From Stenopsyche tienmushanensis (lineage: Eukaryota; Arthropoda; Insecta; Trichoptera; Stenopsychidae): a stretch of DNA of 64,000 nt. The notes under the pieces are model-generated. The model did not search any database and was not told where the DNA came from. It saw only the letters and a list, made by a program, of their open reading frames with translations. Made by a program: the position numbers and the translations under genes. This document shows positions 11,201 through 23,603 of this stretch, in pieces (the first letter of the stretch is position 1; each line of letters opens with the position of its first letter). The stretch lies in contig WACJ01000124.1 in assembly GCA_008973525.1 (NCBI GenBank), positions 3,534,001-3,598,000 on the forward strand, written 5' to 3'.

Positions 11201-13865
11201 GCTAATTTTCGAACTGAACAACCTTTTTCATAAAAATATATAATTATCCTGATAATTTCTTAACTATTTCAGCTATAAAAGCTAGTGAACTTTTTAGTTT
11301 AAAACTAAATAAAATAATTGAATTTTTAACAAGCTGTCGGAAGATTTGAATATTATTATGAAAGTGTTTGCTAAAGAAGATAGCTTGAATCAAGAAGATA
11401 ATGCTAAACACATTTGTATTGCCATTGATATGGAATCATGCCTGAATTTTTAAGCTTCAAGCGGTGGCTTCACTGAATCCGTTTACTGTCGGTTCACAGA
11501 AAAGGCGCATATGTTGGAGGACTTTATTCAAACAACAAGATAATGATCACAGTTACGAAATCAGAAAAGTGGGCAAAAAGATCGAGTCTTTCCGCGGCCG
11601 AGACGACCGATCGGATCTGAATAACTTTTGCTATCTGTGTCACTATAACACATTGACGTACACAGCCGTCAAATCCCGTCATGCAGCTAATATTTGCTCT
11701 TTGCGCCAGATAAGTCTATGCATACCGTCTTCGTGTACTCTTCAAATTGTCAGTTTTGTTTTGAAATCAGATGTTTGTTTTGGTAATTAAGCTACGAGCA
11801 GACTGGCGCTTATATGCACCTCGTGTACTGTACTGGAGTGCCATTATTACACGAGTTTCACCATTTGTATGCAAAATCTATTCTTGAAGAGGAAAATCAG
11901 AAAACTGAAAGGCTTGCACGAAAACCCTGTGCTTATTTTTGCAAATGAAATTTAGTAGAAAACGTCGGTGTGCCATTGAAGATAAAAGGTTGCGGAAATC
12001 TGCTTTAAAATAATGTACATAAAGGCCAAGATATATACGCTTCGGCGCTTGAAATCTTTCTAAAGCTACACTCATTTTCGGAGCTCGCATGTCAACAGAT
12101 CAAAGCCATTATGAAGATAAATCATTTCAACCCCGAAAGAAAATCTCGAGAATGAACCTTTCATGGCAACATTTTTACTAATGATCTTTTTCATCCCTTT
12201 GACGCTTTTCGAATGCAAATCTCTCATTCGGGCAACGTTTTTCTCAACATGGTGACCGAGATTTTATAGTTCATTACGCCCCATAACACTCGACCCTATT
12301 AGATTAACCCTCCGTGAAACGGCTGTTAAATTTTAAACAAACATCATTCGACCCCCAAACGTTAAATTTACACCATTATCGCAATTGTATAGATATCAAA
12401 TAAGCTTCCATTTGAAATATATCCACCCCTTTTGTAAAATGCAATTGAATAGACGCAATTTTAGATTATCGCAGAAAGCGAGTTTTGCAAGCGTAAATGC
12501 TTATTTTTTTTTTGGGTTTGAATGAGGAAAATGGCACGTATGAAATATGCCTTGTATATTTTAGCATTTTCCTCGTCGGATAACACATAGGGAAAACAAT
12601 ATCAGGTAACGCTTTTCCATCTGATCTCAAGCCGCCCCGTATACAAATTGCTTTTCACATTTTCAGTTACGGGTAATTTTGTCTTTGGGAAGTTCTCAAC
12701 TTGTAAGCGTTTAACTTGCGCTCGTTTTAGCACATTTCGCTGTTAAATTACAAAGGCTTAATTTTAATTGAACAGTAGTGACTGCTCAAAAATTATGTCG
12801 TATGAATTAATATTCATGCCGAATGAATACGATCGTAATGATGGCTTTGAATTTAATCCATGCGTCCATATGTGTCGTACACAATATCTAATGCACTTGA
12901 CACATGTTGCAGATTTAACCGCAACGACCTCGATGTGGGAACAAGTGTCCCGAGGTTTTATTATCTAATTCGGGGTCATGAAGCGCAGAACAGGAACGAT
13001 CCCTCGCAGGAGGGGCGCAGGACAAACATTCGAATCAACGGATATTAAGGGACAACTTTTTAAAAGTCTATTCAAGTTTTAAACCCTCATTACCGCGGTT
13101 GTAAAATATTGTTATTGGCTCGAGGGGTGCGCGTAAAATTAAATGTATCGGGTCGTTAAACTTTCTGTAACGCGTATGTATGTTTTTAAATGGATGATAT
13201 AATATATGGTTATTTTGATTTTATAAAACTCTGTTTAAAAAAGCGGATTTAAATGCTGATATCGGATCAAGTAATTGTTAAAATGTAGTAAATAATTTGC
13301 AAAATGAATTATTTTTAATATGAGCGTCAGTTCGTAGGCTGAAGAATATGAGTGATGATATTTAATGTCCAGCACAGCGACCCACAGTTTGAAAGAATAT
13401 ATATATAAAAGCCTCTCAGTGCACACTTCACACCAAATTGATATCTCACTCAAATTTTATTAGCTGCCGTGGGGTTCACCATTATGTTCGTTTTATACAT
13501 GAAGGGTGAATATGATAGCCTAAATTTTAATACGTCCATAAATAAACGATCCTATTGTTCGACATGAACTTTGAAGGTTGCCCTTATATATGCTTTTGCA
13601 ATTTTTCATAAAAATATACGATTTCAGATAAGTGGTTTTTTGTACGATAGGTTTTTATTGGGGCTTTTCTACCATTGTATTTTATCCCCACAATCAATTA
13701 CCACATTATATTTTTTTCCTCTTGCGGTTGTTACCGATGACCACCGATTTGGTTCAGGAGATACGGCATAAAAATGATCAATACGATTTCAAAAAGTTTA
13801 TCTACTCTATTGTAACATGTATGTTTCGACGAAGGACAGCTAATATAAAAAGAATCTCGTGTTAT
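11201..13865. other. Noncoding stretch, nothing recognised
   Basis: AT-rich. Open frames such as 11464-11790 (108 codons) and 12768-13048 have no motif I recognise, and codon use looks like the surrounding noncoding DNA. No splice-bounded exon with familiar sequence was found. Confidence 0.5.
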
Positions 13866-14713
13866 ATTAGAGTGTATCACATGAACGTTCGGATTTCGTA
13901 TATAATATTTAAAACGCTACAACTTTTACAAAGCACAATTGATTCAATCGAAATAAGATCCATTCACTTCAATAGCCTTTTAGCAACCATAAATTGTGTT
14001 TTTAATCCATTTTTATAAATTTTTGCACTTTTAGAATCAATAAATTATTCGAACCCTTAAATTGCTTCGCCTACATTTTCGAACTTTTTATTTATTAAAA
14101 AGTACTTCAAATAGCGAAAAATTTATACATACTGGAGAAATTTGGCGAATAACGTTGATGTAGTAAACTGAAATGACTCTTTGGTTTTAAGAATAGATAA
14201 TATATTATACCCTTATTTGTACCGTACATAAGCTTTTTTGATGCATTGCCTTAGTGAATCTTCTGGAGATCGTTATTTAAACATTGTGCAGGTATTTTCC
14301 TATTATAATATAAAATCCATACATTTGGGTTTATCATTAAGAAAGTGTTTGAATTGTTGTATATTGATTAGCTTCCACTATGGCTTTTAGTTCATTATCA
14401 CTAATGATGGTTTTGTACCTTCCTCGGGGCTCATTGTTGAGATTCATATTATCAGAACGAAGTTTTTGTGGCATTTTTGAATTGTTCTCTTAAATCGATT
14501 CTTTTCTGAAAGCTCTGTTGATATTTTTGCCTGTTTTCGCTAACATCCAGTTGAAAGTCATAAAATAATGGCTCCATATTTAAAGTCAATTGAAAAATAT
14601 AGTCTTTTTATAAATTTTAAATAGTCGAACATGAAAAATTTTGCACAAAACTATTCCAAATCACGGTCGATCTTTGAGTAACTGAAATTCCGAATCTTCA
14701 TGTGGTACTATGT
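13866..14713 (-). mobile_element. Mariner-related family C, longest copy with transposase remnants
   Basis: Terminal inverted repeats are ATTAGAGTGTATCACATGAA at 13866 and, inverted, CCGAATCTTCATGTGGTAC near 14693-14708. On the minus strand around 14359-14415 the frame reads ISDNELKAIVEANQYTTIQT, resembling the mariner segment that follows the (R)SGRP motif in the N-terminal DNA-binding region. Just before it comes NNEPRGR, resembling NFDLEDKPRSGRP. At about 850 bp it is shorter than a complete mariner (about 1.3 kb) and the catalytic region is not visible, so it is internally deleted. Copies at 7395 and 9479 are smaller derivatives of the same family. Confidence 0.75.
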
Positions 14714-17700
14714 GATATTATTTCAAATACATAAAATCAAATGAAAATGTCAAATCATCGTTTCAATAATCTGCAAAATGAATTTTTAAAATAATATTCA
14801 CAGAATAAAAACATGTTGGAAATAATTTGTCATGTCTCCATTTTGGTAATGGTCAACTTAAAGGTTCTTATGCTTGACTCATGCAAGAAATGACATGTTC
14901 CCGGCGGGCTTTATGAAAATAATTTGTCTTCTACAAAAAAACACACATAAACAGTATGATAAATTCATTTCGTTTGTGCGACTTGACAAAATTCGGGTCC
15001 GAAGGCGGTGATTTATGCGGGAAAAATGAAGCGGAAAAAATCAGCAGGTTTTATCTGGACGGCAGAAAAAATGCTACCTTGTTACCATTATTATAAAAGA
15101 AAATCCAAACAATGGAGGTGAATATGCGTCCGAAATCCTACATTTTATTCAAGGGAAGGACTAAAAATTCAACAAAGCATATAATGGGAACCGAATTGTG
15201 AAGGCGGATTTCTCAATATGTCGTGCCGAGAAAAAGAAACCTTTTTTCAGGTCAACGTCGGAGTCCTCCGGATGATAATGACCGAATATTTGACCTGGTG
15301 TACTTCATCATGAATTCCATGGAGAAAAATGAGATTGCGTGTCGGGACAAAGGGATGATTATTGCCAAATACGTGATCGATAAAAGATCGCGGGCTGGCA
15401 AATATGAGGATTTTTTCCAAGATCCTCTTTGAATATGAATACAATAGGCGGCAAAGGAAATAGTATTAAATCGAAATGCGTCCTTCGAGGCGAGGACACG
15501 TTTTTAATTTTTTGCAATTTGAATACTTCACGAAGACGAGGTGGACTTGCCTTTCTGCGTAAAAATATGTTTTGGGGAGGTATTGTAAAAATCCACGAGG
15601 ATAAAAATATTTTTTAAGATCATCATATTAACATATTTAATTTCCAATTTAAATTCATATATCTACAGGAAATATTTTAATAAATAAATTTATATTGAAA
15701 CGATAAGAAAATCAATGTCAACTAGTATAATTTGGAGAAAATTATTTGTTAGAATGTCTTTTGTGAGGCGGCTAACATGACACTGACGATAATATAATTA
15801 TGCTGTTTTCGGCATCCGTAGTAGATTTTGGGCGGCCCGGTCTTTTCCTGTCCTTCAAAGTACTAGCCACCTAATGCTTTCTAATGATATAATGCACCTC
15901 CGTGATAAAAATATTCATTTTTTAACAATTCCCCTGATTATAAAGCCTTCATTTCATAATGTAATAATAGAGATATGAATGGCGATATTTAATTAAGCTA
16001 TTTTTCTGTTTTAACCCTATGCGGTCCTATGTCGAATCTGATTCGACATCGATTTTATTTCAGTGGGTCCTTTGTCAACTCTTGACGTGCGCTCTCGTGT
16101 AAATATCCGATTATACTTACGATATTTTTTTCGTAATCATATTATATTTTTGTGTGAAACTAACGGATATACAAAATTATTTTTTTCTTAAAAATATTTA
16201 TATGGCCATTAAGGCATTCTTTATAACAATTTAATCAAACAATTTAGAAATATGAGACAAGAAAATCAACTAACATATGTATGAAACCATTTTCTTTATT
16301 CAATAATACATCGGTTATTGAAAAGACGTACTCTATTTATCGGAACTGATCTAATTAATAAGAGCAAATGAAGAAAAACGACTTTCCTTTACCGACAAAA
16401 ACGACTCGGTATTTCACCAACGATGTAACATGGCTGTAAGTAAATTATCTATATAAGTCTGTTAAAATTGATAGAATGTTATTTAGCAAATATATTATTG
16501 ATGTAAGACCGATTGTTGGCATGATTAAATTGTTCGTGAATTTTAAATGTTTCCGTGGGAAATGTTATCAATTTCAAAATATCCCCCTCGATCAACCCTC
16601 CAATATTATATCCACTCTTGGACATCATCTCCCCAGCTCTCGATTCGTTTCGACGATGATGGATATCGCATAATTAAGTTAGGTGTAAGTGATCCTCCGA
16701 AGAGGTCCATTGTTGGAGCACGTGCGCATGTGTATCAGGCTAGACGAAAGCCGGAAGGGTTGCGTACCCTTTTCCCACCCTCATTAACCTCGTCGAATTC
16801 TTCCTCGCCGATGTCAACCCTTTGTCAACTTCCTAATGGTTCTCACGCATCTTTTGGGAATTAAATGTGGTCCACTTTATCGTTTGCTTAGATTACAAGC
16901 ACGCTTAACTGGGCGGTTTATCGCATTGTGGGGTCACCGAAGACGCTACATAATTATATTTAGATCCTGTCATCAGATTGAGAACTTTATTTATATATTT
17001 GTTTTTACGTAATCAGATTTGTCTTCGGATACGCTGTATTTTTTGTACTAAATAACGAGCTTAAAAAATCTGAGGAATTTGTCAAGAGTCTGATAAATGA
17101 TCCATTTAAAAGACCAAATGCCGGGTTTTTATTATTTTTAAAGGATGCGGCGAATGATTATAAATTATAAAGTAGAAAAATTGGGAGATCGTCTCGATCC
17201 AAATTTTGCATTTTAACCTGGTTCTTTAAAATTGTATGAAAAGTAATGCAAAATCACTACATAATAAATCTCCGGATATCCCGTAGAATCCGCTTTCATA
17301 TGATGAATTGATATGGCACATTAGGAAGAAAATATTGAGGTATTAAGGCAGTCTGATGGCAATCCCAAATTGATGGCAAAATTTTATATTTTACGTATAA
17401 ATTTCGCCAAATCAAATGTTACCAATTTCTCGATGAATATTCAATAAGAGAAATATTTTATGGATTAACATGAAAAATAAAAAGACAGAACCTTTGTAAA
17501 TATTGTATTAATTCATGTTGTGGCAGATTGGCTAAGAACAAAATTGTCCTGTTTATTCGAAGATCCTGAAAGAGGCAGTCCACCAATAATTTGAATACCT
17601 GCTCAGATTATGTTTTCAAATCAAGGCGTTTTTATTAGTATATATTTATATTGTTAAAGGGCTTTAAATAACACGCACGTTTTTAATGACAAAATATATA

Positions 17701-20700
17701 CAATATTAATGAAACAATGTACAATACAATACAATATTTATGAGGTTGCGACCCAAATGTTGTACGCATTTCTACAAAGCTAAAGTATTGCAATTTTCAA
17801 AGCATTGCAATATTTTATAATAAGTATTTTATTTTTAGTTTGAATGACAATTTAGTCTTTTATAATGTTATGCTGAATTTGGAAAATATTATAAAGATCA
17901 TTTTTCTTTTTATTTTATCTAAACAGAGGATGTCTTTTGAGACATCCGGAATTATATCCATTCGGAATCAACATCCGTAATTCTATACAGAATAATAAAT
18001 AATACTATTTTATCTTACAATTTTGAGCTTTCGCTTTGTTTCCCCGATTCAAAGCTATTAAGAACGTTCTTATATTCAGTGCTGCGATGTCAGAAAATGT
18101 GTTTTTTTTTCATAGTTCAAAATTACATTTCCAAGATGTCTAATATTTAAATATTCATATTCGACGATTTCGGAATAAAAACCTTTGGCACGTGGCAATG
18201 TTATTTTAAGTTCAAATTCTTAATGAAATAAGTTGTTTTTTATTTGCACGAAGCTCTCGAGTATTTGATCTTTAAATAGTACGTTTAATTTTTTTGCAGA
18301 AATAAAGGGTGGACATTTCGCAAGAATTTAAAAATCGGTCCGGTTCAAAGGAGACGCGTTTCGAGTTTTTATAATTTATTTGCTTTTTCATCAAAGGTTA
18401 ATGAAGTGAAAAGACGCAGAATTGTAGGACATAAAAATAGGGCGGGGGGTTGCAAAAAAAAAAAACAAACGACTCTTTCCCTTAAATTACATTTCCCATC
18501 TAAATAATTGCTGTTGTAATTAGGTGTAATTTCGCCAGGTTGTTTATAATGGCCGCGTCACGCGCGTACCTGCACCGCTTGAAAAATGGGATACATTACG
18601 AGACGCCTCATAAATACGGCTATAGCATATTTCGATAAATTTAATTAAAGCGAAAGAGTCGTCGAAAGTCGTGAGAACCACCCCCTGAAGTCTGCCATCA
18701 TGAGAACTGAAGGATAATTAGTTTGGGAACGATCAAAGCTGTGATCCGCTCCCACGACCTCCTCTAGGGACTCGGCGTTCGGGTGTGAACCTAATCTGAC
18801 CGCGACGAGGATATGGATGTGCACTCTCATCCTGGCTGATCCTCAAGAATGAATCGCCCTCAGGGCCATGAAAAACCCTCGGGTTACGAGGAGACAATAG
18901 CGTCCCCGCGGGGAGCGAAACCGGGACCATTGGGAAAACCGCCTGTATCGCTCGTTCATTAGAGCCGCTATGCCCGAGCTCGAATAAATTCGGGAGCCCG
19001 CATAGTTTGTTCTCGATAATCTAATAAACCGACCGCCGGTCCATGTGATCCCGTTTATTTTTATTTTTCTTCCATACATTATTGGACAAATATTAACTTG
19101 TTAGTACGAGTCCTTCGTTAGAGACGCAGAAAACCACTGACTAATTGGATTTTATTCCAGGCACGTATCGAGACCCAAAAGGTAAATACAATATTTTTTA
19201 ACAAAATCTCAATCGTTTTAACCGGTTGACCGAGAGGCATTTTTGGCACATGCCTATAGCAATAGACGTGAAATTAAAATATCGCGTGATGCTGTATTAA
19301 AATATGTATTAAAAAATTCCAAAAATGCTGCGTCACATTAGATCAAATATTCTTGGGAAAATTTGTAAAAAATATGAAGTCTAATTAACTGGAAGCATTC
19401 CGGTAGAACACAACTAATTTGAAATTCATGCCGTAAAAACATTTTTTAATGTGAATATTAAGACAGCCAAGAATCGTGATCATGTGGCTTTTATTAAGTA
19501 AATTAATGATGATCGATTTATTAATTTAAGCCAGTTTAAATTTGAGCGTACCCTTTTGCGCGAAATATTCGATTAACGCGTAAATATGTCTGGCGTAAAT
19601 AGGCGTGTCTGATGTCGGAATGTTTTGAGCATATGATCTTATCGCAATGCAAATATGTTCTGTCGATTCTTTAATTTCATCATCCGATTCGCTATCGTTT
19701 GCAATGATTGTCGTTGATTCATTAACAGCTAATGAAACCACATAAGCGGAATCAGTTTTCTATCTTCGATCAAGTTTCGAAGAATTTGCGTACTAATACT
19801 AATAATTCTTGAACCAGCTGACAGATGGCCACGAAATTTTCTTAGTACATTTACAAGGACATTAACAAAATTTTGAATGTGTTTACCATCTTTTGATGAA
19901 GCCAAATGCTCAAACTATAATATACGCGTTTTAAAGTGAGCGGAACGGAACCTGTTAATATTGCATCATCAGAGGAAAAATTCTGATGAACACAATGTCT
20001 TTAAATGAAGAATGAATGCTTTGGTTTGTCAGATGTTGAGAATGACATTAATGATAATGAACAGGTCAATTGGTAATACGAATGGCTGAAAGTATGTGCT
20101 ATTTTTGACCATAACAATTTTATTTTTCTCCGACTAAATCTTGAATTATTTCAGAAATACTGCTATAAGAAAACGAATCGTCATTCAATCACAATAGTGA
20201 TTCATTCAAATAAATACAACAAATTCTATGCAAATATATGTATGCTATAAATTTTAAAAAGCTGTGTTCCAGGTAATTTTGAATACATAGAGGAGTTGGA
20301 TGAGGCTCACGCGTAGTGGAAGCGGTCGATCTTCAATCGAACATGCTTGCCTTCGAATTGCCATTTGAATAGCATTTTTTTAGCAAAGGAAGTCAATCGC
20401 GCAATCAAAAATTTGTGACTTTCGACATGCTCACTCTGATGGCGCTTAGGTATAAATGAATCGCAAACATATTTAAATTTACATATATAAATCATAACAC
20501 TTGGTCTGGCGGTTTATGTTCATATGTTGTATAAATACAAAAATATATTTGTATGATTTTATTTAGATAAGCGTTTCATTGTCCGTTGCATTCCTTGTGT
20601 AAAAGATAAGGATTGCATATTCGTTTAAAAAGTCTGCATTCATGTTGCGATTTCTCCGATGCGTGAGTTATTATCCGATACAAAAGTCAAACACTTGAAG

Positions 20701-21879
20701 AATCAATCGCCTTTTTTTCGGCATTGTAACCAAATCTCGAATTACACAGTATGCCCATACACGCTTTATATATCTGTGATTTATGGATCACAGGTCCGAA
20801 TGTTGTAGTCGGTTCGGTTGTTGAATTTTTGAAGGTGTGGGTGATCGGGCGAGATTAGCCGGCGGTTCCCACGCCTCGGGAGGTATCTCACGTATTCCAG
20901 GTTCGAATCTGGCCGTGTGAACAAGGGCCCTAGGGTGATCGTCGATCAATATGTGAACTATTGTGGATTTTTGAAACGATCATTTTCTATTATGATCCAG
21001 AAGCCCGTGTGGATAATGCCTGTCGAAACACGAAGGTCGGTAATCATACACATCTCGGAATATCTCACACAATCCTTATTTAATTCCTATATGGCTTATT
21101 AACCTCGGCGTACCCGAGCAAAGGTCAATTTTGTGTATACAATGTTGGTAGAAAAAAATGATGCATTTAATATTCCGGTTTTTTGGGATGCCAACGTAAT
21201 TTGTATGGTGTGTTTGCAGGACGCGGAGGAGGCACCAGTGTCCATAGGCTTAGGTCGAAAGTAATTATTTCTAGTAAATTGGCTGCGGGGATCGCACACT
21301 TTGCTGGTAATATTAATTTATTGAATGGCGTTTAAAGCGAAAGACCACATAGTGCTATCGCAAATTAGCTTCCATTATTTTAGCGTCATTTTGGCTCACA
21401 TGGTGGGGCATAGCCGTGTTGCTTGTCAATTGAAGCACGAGTGACTTCAATTGACCGATGCTGAAATGGGCTTTGGTAGAATTTCGCTCCGTGGCAATAA
21501 TCTGGCAACAATATACAATTGTTAATAAAATACTAAATAACGATATTAAAATCACCAATTAAATACAAAATAAATCGTGTGAGTTCTCTAGCGTATCAGA
21601 AGTAAAACTTTTTAGCTCCTTTGAAAAGTTCATTTTATGCATTGCTTTTTATTCCATTTCTCCAGTTGCTTTCCTTCACTTTTCTAAAGTCTTGTACTCT
21701 GTTTATATTTGTCTGTGTCTTCGTTTCTCTTTTCACACAATGTAAATTGTCAACTAAAATATTAAGTTGTGTTTGTGTAATATATAAAAAAGTGCTACTA
21801 GTTGCTTTATGTTACGTATACACAAAGAAGCAGCGCGACGCATGCGCATAACGTGTCCAGAGAGTAGAAACTAAGACAA
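14714..21879. other. Long noncoding stretch with minor signals
   Basis: No host gene recognised. It contains TTAACCCTATGCGGTCC at 16011-16027, followed by a 9-bp-arm hairpin at 16029-16049, which looks like one end of a TTAA-type MITE without a partner. There is an ACAAT microsatellite patch near 17715-17738, a GC-richer island at 18540-19060, a 71-codon minus-strand frame at 19526-19741 with an acidic run, and a tRNA-like B-box near 20900. None amounts to a gene I can support. Confidence 0.5.
20845..20925 (+). repeat. Possible tRNA-derived SINE fragment (Pol III B-box)
   Basis: GGTTCGAATCT at 20900-20910 matches the Pol III B-box at 10 of 11 positions. It sits in CCAG...CTGG, a near T-arm lacking one pairing base. 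Upstream TTAGCCGG could be a decayed A-box. No complete cloverleaf forms, and no second copy or A-rich tail was found, so this is a weak call. Confidence 0.25.
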
Positions 21880-22329
21880 TCTTCAATTCGAGGCAGAGTC
21901 AATTGTAAATAAACATTTGATAACATACAAGATCGCGTCATTTCTTTACATAAACAATGCACAAAAAATCGATTCATTTGCTCCTCCTTTAGAAGGAAAT
22001 GATAATTGAACAAGGACTCATTCAACACGCAGCGAAGAACGGCAAGCAGTTAAATAAACAAACACTCTCGATAACACACAATATTCGGTCGTTTCTTTGC
22101 GTAAACAAATAACACACTTGAAATCGAAATCATTATAAGTCGATAAATTTGGGCTTAACGATCTATACAATCATGCGATGCATATGAAGAAGCTATCCGT
22201 CTCAGTCTCCCGAACTGCGCTAAGTTCTCTCTGTCTCTGTCCGCCTCGGAGCTTCAATGCACAAGAGTGCCCTTTCTGAATAGTGAAGGTCAAAACGGAT
22301 ATTTCCGTGAGTACGCATGAAACGGTTAA
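21880..22329 (-). mobile_element. TTAA-type MITE family A, copy 4, inverted and rearranged
   Basis: Read on the minus strand from TTAA at 22326-22329, it follows family A. A purine block (GACAGAGACAGAGAGAAC) is followed by GATTGTATAGATCGTTAA, a segment like TTTCAAGTGTGTTATTTG, and AAACGACCGAATATTGTGTG. The downstream part is then duplicated in diverged form: about 22045-22110 resembles 21890-21965. The distal end is unclear, so 21880 is approximate. Divergence from copies 1-3 is higher than among those three. Confidence 0.75.
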
Positions 22330-22394
22330 GAGAATCATTTTTATTAAACACATGCGACATCATTGTAATATTGTAATCCTAATATTTTTTTAAA

Positions 22395-22413
22395 TTTATT
22401 GTTTCAGGTAAGA
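22395..22413 (+). promoter_or_regulatory. Candidate recursive (zero-exon) splice site
   Basis: TTTATTGTTTCAG ends at 22407 and is followed at once by GTAAGA, joining a good 3' splice site to a good 5' splice site with no exon between. In Drosophila this structure marks ratchet points that let very long introns be removed in steps. It lies on the bib strand within the possible large upstream intron. A match this short is expected about once by chance in a window of this size, so the call is tentative. Confidence 0.3.
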
Positions 22414-23550
22414 TACCAGTTGAAAAATTAATATCGAGTTGAATGCTTTAAAGGTATGTGTCGAATTGTCTAGATTTGCCAAATTATATATCAAAATTAA
22501 TCTGGATTTTAAAAGGATCAAACGATCTTGAAGAAATCTCCATTTTAAATAACGATCATCTACATACAATATAACCAATATTTCTGTTCAATTACATTGA
22601 CATTATCAAGTACGGTCAACTAAGTGGTAAAGCAACAAGATGCAAATTGACATAGGATACTTCCAACCGTTATCATATTTCAATGAAATTTGATAGCACT
22701 TTGAAAATTTCACAGAAAGATATTTGTTAGTTCAACAATTTAAATCGATTATCATCGGGATACAAAATTGTGTATATTTGCTGTTGTTCAATAATATATT
22801 CTAAACAAGTAGTGTAATATTGAATTATCGTCTATGCATTTAAATAATCGTATCATGTGTAGAATTCATACATGAAATCCTTCATCTCCAGGGAAGACTT
22901 ATGGAGATGCCTTATATTCAATATTCGGATATAGTGCAAAAAGATCCAATTCCTTGATGATATAAACATAGTTTGTCGCTCCTTTTGTAATTATTTTAGT
23001 ATTATACAACAAAAAAATCGTATCAAGAACTATGCGGCATGCCATGTGCTTGACAATGGAATCAAATTGTCCCAAGGAAAATCCTGCCTAATATATAACA
23101 CATTTATGCAAATGACTCTTTCACTCTATTCTCTTAGAGGGATAACTCAGCCTTTTTGTAGTTTTTCTTTTCTTAGACACGTAATTAACTATTTTCCAGA
23201 CAAAAAGGGCACAAGAGTGGCTCAAGCGGATCCTCGGAAAATGGGTCGCCCAATTCGGCAAGGGTTCCCTTTTCATATGCTAATACACTTTTACTTAAGT
23301 GGTCGTTTTGCCCGTACGCCTCCTCCATACAATGCTTCCGTATATTCATTTTATTGTAATTTTTTGCTCCGGGGACTTCCCTTATTACACGTCGGTGTTC
23401 CCGAGGCGTTAAACGCCTCGGCTTTAATTTATCCCCGATATCGAAATGCGCCATTAGGGCTGAGTGCCCGAGCCGATGATGATGTTGTTGCACTTTGCGT
23501 CGGAAAAAGGACGATATTGTTCGCCTCCTGCCGGCTAGTAACGTTCCTGA

Positions 23551-23603
23551 TGGGTCATGGGAGGCCATGGGTGGCCACGGGTGGCCATGGGAGGCCATGG
23601 GCC
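23551..23603. repeat. GC-rich 10-bp tandem repeat, about 5 units
   Basis: Five successive decamers of the pattern G(G/A)GGCCATGG run from 23551 to 23600 with a partial sixth, each differing by one or two bases (for example GAGGCCATGG, GTGGCCACGG). The unit is nearly self-complementary around GGCCATGG. It stands out against the AT-rich surroundings. Confidence 0.9.

Noticed and set aside
19526..19741. Minus-strand 71-codon frame as a jerky/Tigger C-terminus
   Set aside because: The acidic NDSESDDE run is suggestive, but no DNA-binding or DDE block precedes it and no terminal repeat is nearby.
20845..20925. tRNA gene
   Set aside because: Only a B-box and a defective T-arm are present. No acceptor, D or anticodon stem can be paired, so a tRNA gene is not supported; a SINE fragment is listed at low confidence.
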